Shown one piece after another: positions 1 to 10,068 of a stretch of DNA of 64,000 bases; positions within the stretch are counted from its first letter, which is position 1, and each line of letters opens with the position of its first letter. A model generated the notes under the pieces. That model saw only the letters and a list, made by a program, of their open reading frames with translations, had not been told where the DNA came from and did no database searches. Both the position numbers and the translations under genes were made by a program. The DNA is from Adiantum capillus-veneris (taxonomy: Eukaryota > Streptophyta > Polypodiopsida > Polypodiales > Pteridaceae), in the NCBI GenBank assembly GCA_014529385.2, contig CM043942.1:52690774-52754773 (forward strand). The letters are read 5' to 3'.

Positions 1-555
1 ATGCTGTCTGCATCTCGCCTGTGTGCAAGATGTACTGAAAGGCGCTGCAAAGGTCTGAGCCTAGTAAATCCCAATACTCCAAGAAGAAGCTGGGAGTCAA
101 ACCATCCTCACCGGGACAGCTACCTCGGGGAAGTGTTCTGAGGGATGTATGGAGCTCCTCTAACTAGAGAGGCAGCTCAAGCCTCTGACGCATCTCCTCA
201 GTCACAAGACAAGGCATTTGTGCCCAAACCTGATCTCTACATGCATCCCAACGCTCTCACTTGGGCTCTGCGGACAAAAAGCCTCGGTAAAGTCAGTGGC
301 AACTGCACCCATATCCTTTGGCTCTGAAGCTACAAACCCGTCAGGTCTTCTCAACCGGCTGACACTAGGGTGTCCATGGCGGGGACCCACCGTCTCAAAC
401 AACGCCCCAATCACTCTATCACCTACCTGGGTCCACTGAGATGCATGTTGATGGAAAGCGAACTCATGACGCCTCTTCTCTATGCTAACTAGCTCCTCGC
501 GAGCCTGCCATAACCGCTTCTCCACCCAATAACTATTTGGATCTTGCTCCTGCAT
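1..555 (-). pseudogene. LINE ORF2 fragment (linker and start of reverse transcriptase)
   Basis: Read on the minus strand, the open stretch from 555 to 202 has the pattern seen between the endonuclease and the RT of plant LINEs: a basic helix, then W-x-Q-x-GDR, then a conserved L-x-x-x-DG. The similarity continues to the window edge in another frame, with EEL, a PGEDGLT motif and an FF-x-x-YWDLLG-like stretch, which is the beginning of the RT domain. At least one frameshift (near 200) and one stop (near 155) break the frame. The YADD active site would lie outside the window. Family assignment is by recognised pattern only. Confidence 0.7.
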
Positions 556-1544
556 CCTCTACAAGGAAGCAATGCCCCATCTGAGACAGAGGGTCAATGT
601 TATGTACTTTTGAGCAGAAAATCTCATTGACCTGAGTAGTATGACCGAGAAGTTCTGCAAATGAAAGAAAGAAAAAGATCTCCACACGATTTGTAACGAA
701 ATTTCCTAAGCTCCAAATGCTGTAATTAGAACAAAGATCGATAAGCTTGCTTGGTCATGGCAAGGTTTGATGATCAGACCCAGGTTTAGCAGAAAGCAAG
801 GTTGGTGCCATTAAAGCTTGAAACTGTAGAAAAATGACCTTTGCATATAAGGCACGCTGCACTCTAGTCATGCAGAGCTGCATGTCTTCTCCGCATGCGG
901 GATTTTCATGAGGATAATGTTCTTGAGCTTGTGAACATAGTGTGCAGGCGATGGCGGTTGTGGAAGGTGAGGGAGGAGGTGCAACAACAGTAGGTTAAAT
1001 GGCGTCCGAGGAGCTGCAGGCTGCAAAGCCTACAAGTGAAAGTTGAGAGAGCGCACAAAAGAATTTTAAAAACTTGAGTGCACTGCCTGGTTTTATTTGA
1101 ACGGCGTGGAATGCATATACCTTTGGAACCTGGGTGGCGCAACCGGAGTCGACTCTAGAAGTGTTGTTACTCAGATGGTAGGCAGCTGACTGGGAGAGGA
1201 GTGCATCCTTTCGCCCTTCGAAAAAACCTTGCTGGGTTAACCTAGTAAACAAATTTATCCTGCTAAAATAGGCCGTAGAGAGATGCACAAGTTCATCATT
1301 ATTCCTTTATTGTTATTTTTACATTGATTGTCTAAAACCATTTTGGAGAATGCTGGCACTACAATTTTCCCTGTGAAAGGCCTTAAATTGAGACAAAGAC
1401 CACTAAATTGAGAGTTCTAATGTTCTCTCTCCCATGAGGTTGCTATAGCCTGCAAGTAGTCGACGCTCCCATCTGCATTGGCTGCACCTTATGATCATCT
1501 TGGTACTTCCAAAAACATTGCATGAAACTGAATAGATTTAGACA
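556..1544. other. non-coding stretch left of the CACTA end
   Basis: I find no convincing coding frame here. The short open frames have no recognisable motif. The only structured item is a weak tRNA-like block near 1160-1232, listed separately. Confidence 0.5.
1160..1232 (+). repeat. possible tRNA-derived SINE head
   Basis: CTCAGATGGTAGGCAGCTGA at 1170-1189 resembles the D-arm/A-box region of a plant tRNA. CCCTTCGAA about 30 bases further on resembles a degenerate B box. Spacing is close to that of a tRNA, but the acceptor stem does not pair and no tail was identified, so this is at best a decayed SINE. Confidence 0.25.
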
Positions 1545-1554
1545 CACTACAAGA
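1545..1554. mobile_element. CACTA (En/Spm) terminal repeat, left end
   Basis: CACTACAAGA is the canonical start of plant CACTA transposon terminal inverted repeats. It is followed by subterminal repeats and, further right, by minus-strand genes of the CACTA type. The opposite end (TCTTGTAGTG) was not found inside the window, so the element probably runs past the right edge or has lost that end. Confidence 0.6.
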
Positions 1555-1628
1555 GGTCGCGCAGAATTCGACGCAAGTACTAACGAAATAACATTAAATT
1601 TTAAACTTAAAAGCGGTGAAATAAGGTT

Positions 1629-1806
1629 CGGAAGAGACGTCGGTATCATAGTGTCGGTATAACTATCGGTGTGACAGGCGTCGGAATAGGTCTATAAACA
1701 AGCGTCGAAATAATCAACGAAATAAGCACCGGCATTAATATATTAAATTTCGATGCCTATTTCGTGACCCCTACCGACGGTGATACCGTAACCTGTACCG
1801 ACGACC
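1629..1806. repeat. CACTA-type subterminal repeats (CGTCGGTA family)
   Basis: Short degenerate copies of CGTCGGTA, TCGGTAT, CGTCGGAAT and CGTCGAAAT run in direct orientation up to about 1715. The complementary forms (TACCGACGG, ATACCGTAAC, TACCGACGACC) follow to 1806, so the block is a loose inverted repeat. Such clusters bind the TNPA-type protein in CACTA elements; that role here is inferred. Confidence 0.5.
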
Positions 1807-2049
1807 AAAATGTGTAATTTTTTTTTGGGCAGAGAGGGCTGGGAACTAATGCTGCATGTACTGCAGCAAAAGAAAACAACCCTCTCTACCCAAAGGAAAA
1901 AAATGCTGCAGCAACCGCACTCTACCTACAAGCTGACGCTAAAGAGAGAGTGTATGGCAATTAGCAAAATTGTAAGAATAACATAACTTGTTAACATGAT
2001 TAAAACATGAGTCAAAAACTGTAAAACCATAAACATAACCTCTGTGCCA

Positions 2050-2456
2050 TACCATAACCATAACCATAACCATAAACATCACACGATTGCTATACCATCA
2101 TAGCAAAACCATAACCATCACCTGAACCAATACCATAACCATAACCTTGCACAACCATAACCATAACCATAGCAAAACCATAACCATAGCACGATTGCTA
2201 TACCATCATAGCAAAACCATAACCATCACCTGAACCAAAATCATAACCATAATTTTGCACAACCATAACCATAGCAAAACCATAACCATAGCACGATTGC
2301 CAAAACCATAACCATAACCATAACCTTGCACAACCATAACCATAACCATAACCATAACCATAACCATAACCATAACCATAAACCATAAAGCATAAACATA
2401 AGTTGACTGTCAAACCTTAACCATACCATAAACATAACCATAAACCATAAACATAA
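2050..2456. repeat. (AACCAT)n hexamer array
   Basis: Imperfect tandem array of CCATAA/AACCAT hexamers, purest at 2336-2390, mixed with higher-order blocks containing ATAGCAAAACC and CACGATTGC. It resembles a telomere-like hexamer in form, but the unit TTATGG is not the plant telomere unit TTTAGGG. Confidence 0.85.
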
Positions 2457-2459
2457 GTA

Positions 2460-2981
2460 CTACAAAACTGTACATATGCAAGAGATCACTGAGTGAGAAG
2501 CCCTCATGGTAATGCCTCCCAATCGACGTCCTCTCCCTCCTCCTCCAGCAGTTGGGTCAAAAGGGCCACATCCATGCTTGTACCCATACTTCTCCTCTTG
2601 GCGTGTCCGAAGGCGCTTCATGGCAACATCCTGCAAAATCATGGTTTAATCATTAGATAAATCTTCAAATAACATATATACTATCAATAATTTAAAGCAT
2701 ACGCATAATACTTACAAACTCATGTCGAAGCGTATTGTAGCCTCCACTCCCAAGATGTGACGCTCCAGCAGACTCAAACGTGCTTTGGCTGCATCTCTAT
2801 GCTGCTGAAATCTATTGGGATTGTCTTGTGTCTCTCAGAAAATCCCAATCCCCTCCTTTGTGTCCAACCATGCCGGATTGGGATCGCCGTCATTGAATCT
2901 GTCTCTGGCCTCTGATTGTCGGTGAGACCTTGTGGTACCCCTCTGCCGGCATGTACTCTCTTTGAATGGTGTCAACAATGT
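2460..2981 (-). pseudogene. CACTA second gene (TNPA-like), 3' part
   Basis: This is the downstream half of the gene whose upstream half lies at 13734-14315. Across the 10.7-kb Copia-1 insertion the two halves rejoin in frame at the AATGT duplication. The part seen here has a first exon ending at 2716, a GT-AG intron at 2631-2715, and a last exon with a basic R/K-rich stretch followed by a glycine/arginine tail. At least two frameshifts or stops (about 2905 and 2795) break exon one. Position next to a TNP2-type gene on the same strand suggests the DNA-binding TNPA/Transposase_24 partner. The protein family itself is inferred, not proven by a signature motif. Confidence 0.45.
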
Positions 2982-3208
2982 TGTTGGAATTAGGATTGCA
3001 GAGAAACACATACATCTTGGAGAAGACGAAGGAAGCTCAAGGCACACAATAGAGAGTGTGTTACTTAGTGTGTAATGGAAAGATAGATAGCCCTAGAGTG
3101 ATGGGCGTATATACAATGCACGGGGGAAAAAACCTCCTAAAGAGGGAAAAAATGCCCCGGCGGTCCTAGTGTGTTCACACACATCACTACCACATGTATA
3201 TGGTAACA
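2982..3208 (-). repeat. Copia-1 3' LTR
   Basis: Begins TG and ends CA on both strands. It matches 13502-13728 except for scattered substitutions. Preceded by the AATGT duplication. Confidence 0.93.
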
Positions 3209-3220
3209 AATCCCCCCTGG
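3209..3220 (-). other. Copia-1 polypurine tract
   Basis: On the minus strand CCAGGGGGGATT lies directly upstream of the 3' LTR, the standard place for plus-strand priming. Confidence 0.8.
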
Positions 3221-3284
3221 AGAGATGCGGTGAACGAGAGCTGGCACATGAGTAAAGGGAAGTGCCATGCCCTGAGGACAGGAT

Positions 3285-3871
3285 CAGTCCACAAAGGGGA
3301 GTAAGCCCAAAGCTTTGCGGAAAGCTTCCAGCTTCTCACGAGACAATGCCTTTGTGAAAAGATCTGCAAGGTTGTCCTGTGTTGGTACATAAGCCAAGCT
3401 GATCTCTCCTTCTGAGAGCCTCTCCCTGACATAGTGGTAATGCACCTCAATGTGCTATGTGCGAGCATGAAAAACTGGGTTCCTCGCAACTCCCAATGCA
3501 CTCTTACTATCAGTGTAGATAGTGTTGGCAGTGTCCTGTCCAACACCCAAATCAGCCATAGGGCGTCTGAGCCATACACACTCAACCGTAGCTGTGAAGA
3601 CTGCCTTGTACTCAGTCTCACAACTCGAAGTGGCCACAATAGGTTGCTTCTTGCTCAACCATGATATACATGAACTGCCAAGCATGAAACAAAAACCACT
3701 TGTGGACACTCGCGTGTCAAAACAACCAGCCCAATCTGAGTCCGAAAAAGCATGTAAGTCTGGCGGCAATGATCCCCCCTTGGGATAAAACAAGCCAAGA
3801 TGTAAAGTGCCACTAAGGTAGCGGAAAATCCTCTTAACAGCCTGCCAATGCTTAGACCCTAGGCTATGCAT
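3285..3871 (-). pseudogene. Copia-1 RNase H and C-terminus
   Basis: The frame from 3871 to 3455 carries the copia RNase H pattern: DSDWAG, then a serine-rich SGFCF stretch, KKQP, ETEY and TDSKSA. It ends at a stop just after the conserved NPVFHART. The rest (HIEVHYHYVRE, then D-x-FTKAL) continues in another frame to about 3285, showing a frameshift or indel near 3450. The upstream half of the RT/RNase H linker lies on the other side of the nested Copia-2, at 9500-9957. Confidence 0.85.
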
Positions 3872-3922
3872 AAATCTGTTGACCTGTGAGACTGCAAACT
3901 GAATATCTGGCCTCGTGTTGCA

Positions 3923-4006
3923 TGTTAGGAAATAAGACGTAGCTAAATAGATAATTGAGTAGATTAATTAATGGAGAGAGACAGATTTATATACACGAGA
4001 TTATAG

Positions 4007-4102
<96 letters not shown>

Positions 4103-4738
4103 GATATACGTGGTTCACCCAATGTGGGCTACGTCCACGGGAAAGCAGCCACTCAATGGCCTTAGTACTTCAAAACAAGAAGTAGTTTACAAAGGGATTA
4201 TACCCTCAATGGAGCTCCCGCCTTGCTTCACTCTCACCACCTTACACTCACCTTGTTGCATCAACTTCACACTATGAAATGTGTGTAGAAATGGCCTCCT
4301 TTTATAGGCCAAAAGGGCTGCCCTCTCTTATGAGAGACAGCCATGTGTAGCTGCCCTTGTGCAAATAAGTCCAAATCGGACCCTCCAATCCGCCCATGTG
4401 TGGCCGCCCTTGAGAAGACAAGTCTGCTTTTGAATTCGGCCACCGGCCATTGACTTCCGACCACTGGCCATTAACTACCGGCCACCGACCAACCGACCGG
4501 TTGTTTTCCGACCACTTTCCGGCCGCCTTCCGGCCATAATATTCCCGCGAAAAAAAAGTCTCGGGGGCCTCCGCCCCCGAGGCCTTTAAAGTTGCCCCTG
4601 ATTCTTGTCCGTGAAAATTTTGGTTTCCGGTGAGTGATTTTCCTTCACGCACGATGCTTCTCCTCATAATGGGGGCCTTACAAATGTGCGCTTTTACCAC
4701 AGAAAATTACAAGGGTAAATCAAGCTCCATACTTAACA
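3923..4738 (-). repeat. Copia-2 3' LTR
   Basis: 816 bp. It matches the 741-bp 5' LTR; most of the length difference is a GA tract that is about 85 bp here and about 25 bp there. A TATA-like TTTTATAG (CTATAAAA on the minus strand) lies near 4299-4306. Confidence 0.93.
4011..4095. repeat. (GA)n microsatellite in LTR
   Basis: Pure GA dinucleotide run within the Copia-2 3' LTR. Confidence 0.97.
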
Positions 4739-4798
4739 ATCTCCCACTTGGAGATTGATCTCCAAACCAAACCTGTGACTGGTTTCCATTCTGGCTTC

Positions 4799-6913
4799 TT
4801 ATCCTTGAATGCCGATTGAAGATGAGCAAAAGCTCAACTTCTCCTTGTTGACCACCTTTGTAAACATGTCTGTAGGATTTTCACTTGTATGCACCTTTCC
4901 TAGCTTTAGTTGTCCCTCTTCCAAAAGAGTGAGTATGAAGTGATATCTCACCTCAATGCGCTTTGTCCTTGAATGAAAGGCTGAGTTCTTCGCAAGATGG
5001 ATAGCGCTTTGGCTATCACTGTACAAGACACAATTGTCTTGTTTGAATCCAAGCTCTTCTAAGAATCTGTGAAGCCACAGAATTTTTTTGCTTGCCTCTG
5101 TCATTGCTACATACTCTGCTTCCGTGGTAGAAAGTGAAACCACTTTCTGCAGCTTTGAAGCCCAGTTTACTGCTGTGCCTCCAACCGTGAACACATAGCC
5201 AGTAGTGCTCCTTCGAATATCTTTGTCACCTACCATATCTGCATCAGCATACCCTTCTAGAAAAATATCAGTTCCTCCAAAATACAAAGCATTTGTTGTT
5301 GTCCCTTTTAGATACCTAAGTATCCACTTCACAGCTTGCCAATGCTCTTTACCTGGGTTGTCCATGAACCTACTCACAATTCCCACTGCATGTGCAATGT
5401 CTGGCCTTGTCCAGACCATAGCATACATTATAGAACCTACCGCTGTAGCATATGGAACTTTAGACATATAGGCTATCTCCTCTTGTGTCTTTGGACACAT
5501 ATCCTTCGTTAGTTTAAAATGACCAGCCAAAGGTGTAGAAACTGGTTTTGCATTTTGCATTGCAAACCTTTCTAGTACCTTCTTGATGTAATCTTCTTGA
5601 GATAGCTTTATTGTCTTCTTCGTCCTGTCCCTTGATATTTTCATACCAAGTATCCTCTTTGCAGCACCTAAATCTTTCATTGAAAAAGATTTGGAAAGCT
5701 CCTCTTTTAGGTCTTTGATGTCCTGCATGTTAGCACTTGCAATCAACATGTCATCAACATACAACATTAGGATGATGAATTTCCCATCTCCCAAATTCTC
5801 CGTGTAGACGCAGTGATCTGAGTTGCATCTTGTGAATCCATGATCCAACATCCACCGATCAAACTTCAAGTACCATTGTCTTGATGCTTGCTTTAAACCA
5901 TACAAGCTCTTCTTTAATCTGCAAACCATTTTCTCCTTACCTTTTACTTCATACCCCTTTGGTTGAAGCATGTAGATTTCCTCCTCTAAGTCACCGTGAG
6001 GGAATGCCATATTTACATCCATTTGCTCAAGATTTAGATCATGAGCAGCCACAAGGCTTAAGACAAGCCTAATTGAGTTCATTTTTACAACAGGAGAAAA
6101 TATTTCATTGAAGTCAATACCTGTCTTTTGAGAAAAACCTTTTACCACAAGCCTAGACTTGTACCTTTTCTTCCCACCTTCTTCTTCCTTCAGCTTGTAC
6201 ACCCATTTGTTTTGAAGTGCCCGCTTACCTTTAGGCAACTCAACCAACGCCCATGTTTGGTTACGATGTAGTGAGTCCATCTCCACTTGCATGCTCTTCG
6301 TCCATTCTTCTTTGGATTCATGTTGCATAGCTTCTTCGTATGATTCCGGCTCTCCAGAATCTGAGATCAAGAGATGGTTGAAGGAAGGAACAAACCTTTC
6401 TGGAGGTCTACTTGCTCTTGTAGATCTTCGGGGAATAGGTTGAGGCTCCTCATTTGGTTGATGTTGTTGCACATTGTCACCGTTTGCAGTCCTTGAGTCT
6501 TCACCGTCCTCAAGCTCCATGTACTCATCACCTATTTCTTTTGTTTGTTTTCTTTCCAAGTAATCTTTGTACATATTTTGTTCGTTAAAAATTACATCCC
6601 TACTCCTTAAGATTTTACCATCTTCAGGATTCCATAGGCGATACCCAAAGTCTCCTTCTCCATAGCCAATGAAGAAACCCTTTTTGGACTTTGCATCTAG
6701 CTTTGATCTTAGGCTTCTATCTATGTGCATGAAAGCCTCACACCCAAACACTTTGAGAAATGCATAATTCACCGGTTTACCTGTCCATGCCTCTTCTGCA
6801 ACTCCCCCATCCAATGTCGTTGAGGGTGACCGATTGATTAAGTACACAGACGTACTTACAGCTTCCGCCCAAAGCTCAAGCAGTAGGCCTGCATGTAGCT
6901 GCATGCTTCGTTC
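4799..6913 (-). pseudogene. Copia-2 pol: integrase C-terminus, reverse transcriptase, RNase H
   Basis: This frame carries the integrase tail (LWAEAV, GCEAF, KKGFFIGY), the RT (NKWVYKLK, QMDVNMAF, LYGLKQ and the catalytic YVDD) and the RNase H (YADADM, TEAEY, SDSQSA), ending with the usual KLGKVHTSENPTDMFTK. About 700 residues are open. It is in the same frame as the preceding piece and separated from it by one TGA codon at 6914-6916, so it would need suppression or repair to join integrase to RT. The DADW tryptophan of RNase H is replaced by methionine. Confidence 0.9.
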
Positions 6914-8077
6914 TCATTCCATGATTGGCCTGTTCATCCTTTCCGAAATCCCATTTTGTTGAGGTGTCCTTGGGGTTGTCCTTTGCCTCCGAATGCCATT
7001 GCTAGCACAAAAGCTTTCAAAAGATTGGCTGCAATATTCGCCTCCATTGTCGGATCTGAGGCATTTAACCTTGGTACCTGTTTCATTCTCCACAAAGACT
7101 TTCCACCTTTGAAATATGGAAAATACATCGGATTTATTCTTCATGACATAAATCCATGTTTTTCTAGTCGCATCGTCTATGAATGTTACATAGTACAATG
7201 AGCCACCAAGTGATGGTGTACTTGCAGGACCCCATACATCAGAATGAACCAACTCAAGTTTTTTATTTTTTCTTTCATTTTTTGATTTTTGAAATTTTAC
7301 CCTCTTTTGTTTACCATAAACACAATCTTCACAGAACTCTAAGTCCACTTCTTTCAAACCTGGTAAAAGCTTCTTTGTTTGAAGGATTTGCATTCCTTTG
7401 GCACTCATATGCCCAAGTCGGTAGTGCCACACCGCACTGTCAACATCTGTAGTTGCTGCACAAGCTGAAGGTTGCGTGCTAACAATACACAAGTAAAGTG
7501 TACCGACTTTTTCTCCCTTGGCAACCACCAAAGATCCCTTTGAGATCTTCCACCGTTTGTTTCCGAATGCAATGTTGTGACCTTCATCGTCCAATTGTCC
7601 TGTAGAGATCAAATTTTTGTGAAGAGAAGGAACATGCCTAACATCTTTAAGCTTCCATTCATTTCCGTTAGCAGTTTTGACAGAAACTGTACCTTTGCCG
7701 ACAATCTCACAAGCTTCATCATCTCCCAAGTATACATACCCAAAATTACCTTTGGTGTAGTCTTGGAAATGTTGCTTGTGTGGTGTCGCATGGAATGAAG
7801 CCCCGGAATCTACTATCCAGGAATTAGACACATTGTCTAATGAGAGAATTAGAGCATCTTGCTCTACTTTACCTGCCACATTGGCCTCCGATGTTGTCTT
7901 GTTGTCTTGAGACTCTGCCTCCTTCTTCTTCTTGGACCAGCAATCCTTCTTGACTTGGCCCTTCTTGCCGTAGTTCCAACATTCAAGAACTGACTTTGTG
8001 CGTGACTTGCTCCGCCTTGAGCGATCACGACCCTTTTGGTTTTTGAACCTCTCCTTAAGCCTTCCTCTTGTTTCCAC
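6914..8077 (-). pseudogene. Copia-2 pol: nucleocapsid remnant, protease, integrase core
   Basis: In order: a K/R-rich segment; a damaged zinc knuckle (C-x2-Y-x4-Q-x4-C, so one Cys and the His are lost); the protease with DSGASFH; the pre-integrase domain with WHYRLGH and C-x2-C; and the integrase core with HSDVWGP, RSDNGGEY and TPQQNG. It follows the gag frame directly, separated only by a TAA codon (8078-8080), and ends at TGA (6914-6916). The three pieces are one frame with two nonsense codons. Confidence 0.9.
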
Positions 8078-8689
8078 TTATAGTGCAGCACTTGATGATT
8101 CTCCTGTGCTTCTCCTTTGCATTTCCTCGCTTAGGAGAACACCCACAACATCATCAAACTTAAGAGTATTTGTGCCAGAGATAAAATTACTTACAGCCAT
8201 CACAAGGCTGTCCCAACTATCCGGTAGAGATGATAGTATAAGGAGAGCTCCCACTTCGTCATCGAAATTGATTTTCACTGATCGAAGGTGACTTATGTTT
8301 GTGTTAAAGTCATTTAAGTGTTCTACAACTAAACCATTCTCTGCCATCTTTAGATTGAACAAGCGCTTCATAAGAAATACCTTATTGGATGCCGATGGTT
8401 TCTCGTAGAAGTCGTCAAGTGACTTCATCAAGTCCTCCGTGGTCTTCATCTCCGAAACATTGAAGGCCACCGTTGACGCCAAGCTTAACCGGATTGTTCC
8501 TAGTGCCTTTCGATCAAGGACAATCCATGCTTCATCTGCCATTGTTGCGGGCTTCTTCGCAAGACCGCCTAGTGGCAAATAGAGGTCCTTCTGGTAGAGA
8601 TAGTCTTCAATCTGCATCTTCCAATGTTGGTAGTTTTTGCCATTGAACTTCTCAATCTTGAGCTTCCCTTCCTCCGCCATAACTCCCAC
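8078..8689 (-). pseudogene. Copia-2 gag (UBN2-type)
   Basis: 203 residues beginning near MAEEGKLKIEKFNG, with the plant copia gag pattern: W-x-x-x-IEDYL early, then LWxxL-like and LPDSWD motifs. This is the capsid part that packages element RNA. A TAA ends it exactly where the nucleocapsid part should continue. The start at 8689 (or the ATG at 8680) agrees with related gags. Confidence 0.88.
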
Positions 8690-8739
8690 TCAATTCAAGG
8701 AATCCTTTCCTTGAGATAATTTAGCTACGAGCAAACCTT

Positions 8740-8751
8740 GCTCTGATACCA
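8740..8751 (-). other. Copia-2 primer binding site (tRNA-iMet)
   Basis: TGGTATCAGAGC on the minus strand, two bases inside the 5' LTR, complementary to the 3' end of plant initiator tRNA-Met. Confidence 0.93.
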
Positions 8752-8753
8752 GT

Positions 8754-9494
8754 TGTTAGGAAATAAGACGTAGCTAAATAGATAATTGAGTAGATTACTT
8801 AATGGAGAGAGACAGATTTATATACACGAGATTATAGAGTAGAGAGAGAGAGAGAGAGAGAGAGTACACACGATATACGTGGCCTTCCCAATGTGGGCTA
8901 CGTCCACGGGAAAGCAGCCACTCAATGGCTTTAGTACTTCAAAAAAAGAAGTAGTTTACAAAGGGATTATACCCTTAATGGAGCTCCCGCCTTGCTTCAC
9001 TCTCACCACCTCACACTCACCTTGTTGCATCAACTTCACACTATGAAATGTGTGTAGAAATGGCCTCCTTTTGTAGGCCAAAAAGGATGCCCTCTCTAGT
9101 GAGACAGCCATGTGTAGCCGCCCTTGTGCGAATAAGTCCAAATCGGACCCTCCAATCCGCCCATGTGTGGCCGCCCTTGAGAAGACAAGTCCGCTTTTGA
9201 ATTCGGCCACCGGCCACCGGCCATTGACTTCCGACCACCGGCCAACCGACCGGTTGTTTTTCGACCACTTTCCGGCCGCCGTCCGGCCATAATATTCCGG
9301 CGAAAAAAAAAAGTCTCGGGGGTCTCCGCCCCCGAGGCCTTTAAAGTTGCCCCTGATTCTTGTCCGTGAAAATTTTGGTTTCCGGTGAGTGATTTTCCTT
9401 CACGCACGATGGCTTCTCCTCATAATGGGAGCCTTACAAATGTGCGCTTTTACCACAGAAAATTGCAAGGGTAAATCAGGCTCCATACTTAACA
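8754..9494 (-). repeat. Copia-2 5' LTR
   Basis: 741 bp. Same sequence family as 3923-4738 with a shorter GA tract (about 8841-8865). Followed on the right by the TTGCA duplication. Confidence 0.93.
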
Positions 9495-9576
9495 TTGCAT
9501 ACATAAATGAGGCAGCCAACAGCAGTTTGGTAAAGAGTGACATCAGTAGGATCACCAACATCATGTAGACTCAACT

Positions 9577-9957
9577 TCAAACCTGTTTCCAAAGAGTGGC
9601 AATAGGTTTGCAATCCTCAAGTCCAAACTTACATAGCAATGTCTCTATGTAACTTTTCTGACACAAGGCAATACCACCATCACACTTCTTAAACTGTATA
9701 CCCAAATAATGATGCAACAGCCCCAAATCTTTCATCTTGAAAGTAGCATTCAAATCAGTCTTAAATTCAGAAATATGTCTCTCATTTGGTCCAGTGATCA
9801 ACAAATCATCAACATAAAGAACCACAATGAGAAGTACATCACCCTCACGCTTTACATACAATGTGCTTTGTGTTGGACTGTTACGAAAGCCTTGTTTGAC
9901 CAAATGAGTGTTAGCTTTCTCATACCAAGCACGAGGAGATTGCTTCAACCCATACAA
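9577..9957 (-). pseudogene. Copia-1 reverse transcriptase, C-terminal half
   Basis: Begins with YGLKQSPRAWYEK and contains the catalytic YVDD with LLITGP, then MKDLGLLHHYLGI and the connection region. The frame stops at 9577, but similarity runs on toward 9500, where Copia-2 interrupts it. A stop between it and the upstream RT half lies near 9960. Confidence 0.87.
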
Positions 9958-10068
9958 AGCCTATTTGCACACTTTGTCCTCTTGTCCTTTTATGACAAAA
10001 CCGCGAGGCAGCGTTACATAAGCTTCCTCAAATATGTCACCATTCAAGAAAGCAGTAACAATGTCTGA

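Larger units (their letters stand above)
3923..9494 (-). mobile_element. Copia-2 LTR retrotransposon nested in Copia-1
   Basis: LTRs at 3923-4738 and 8754-9494 start TGTTAGG and end TTAACA. The target duplication TTGCA is exact at 3918-3922 and 9495-9499. The primer site for initiator tRNA-Met sits at 8740-8751. It inserted into the RT/RNase H linker of Copia-1 in the same orientation, so it is the younger of the two. Confidence 0.95.

Noticed and set aside
1160-1232. Functional tRNA gene
   Set aside because: The acceptor stem does not pair and the T-loop is degenerate; at most a SINE remnant.
2198-2441. Tyrosine/glycine-rich open frames on the minus strand
   Set aside because: They are translations of the TTATGG hexamer array.
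2050-2456. Interstitial telomere
   Set aside because: The unit is TTATGG, not TTTAGGG or TTAGGG, and the array is interspersed with unrelated blocks.
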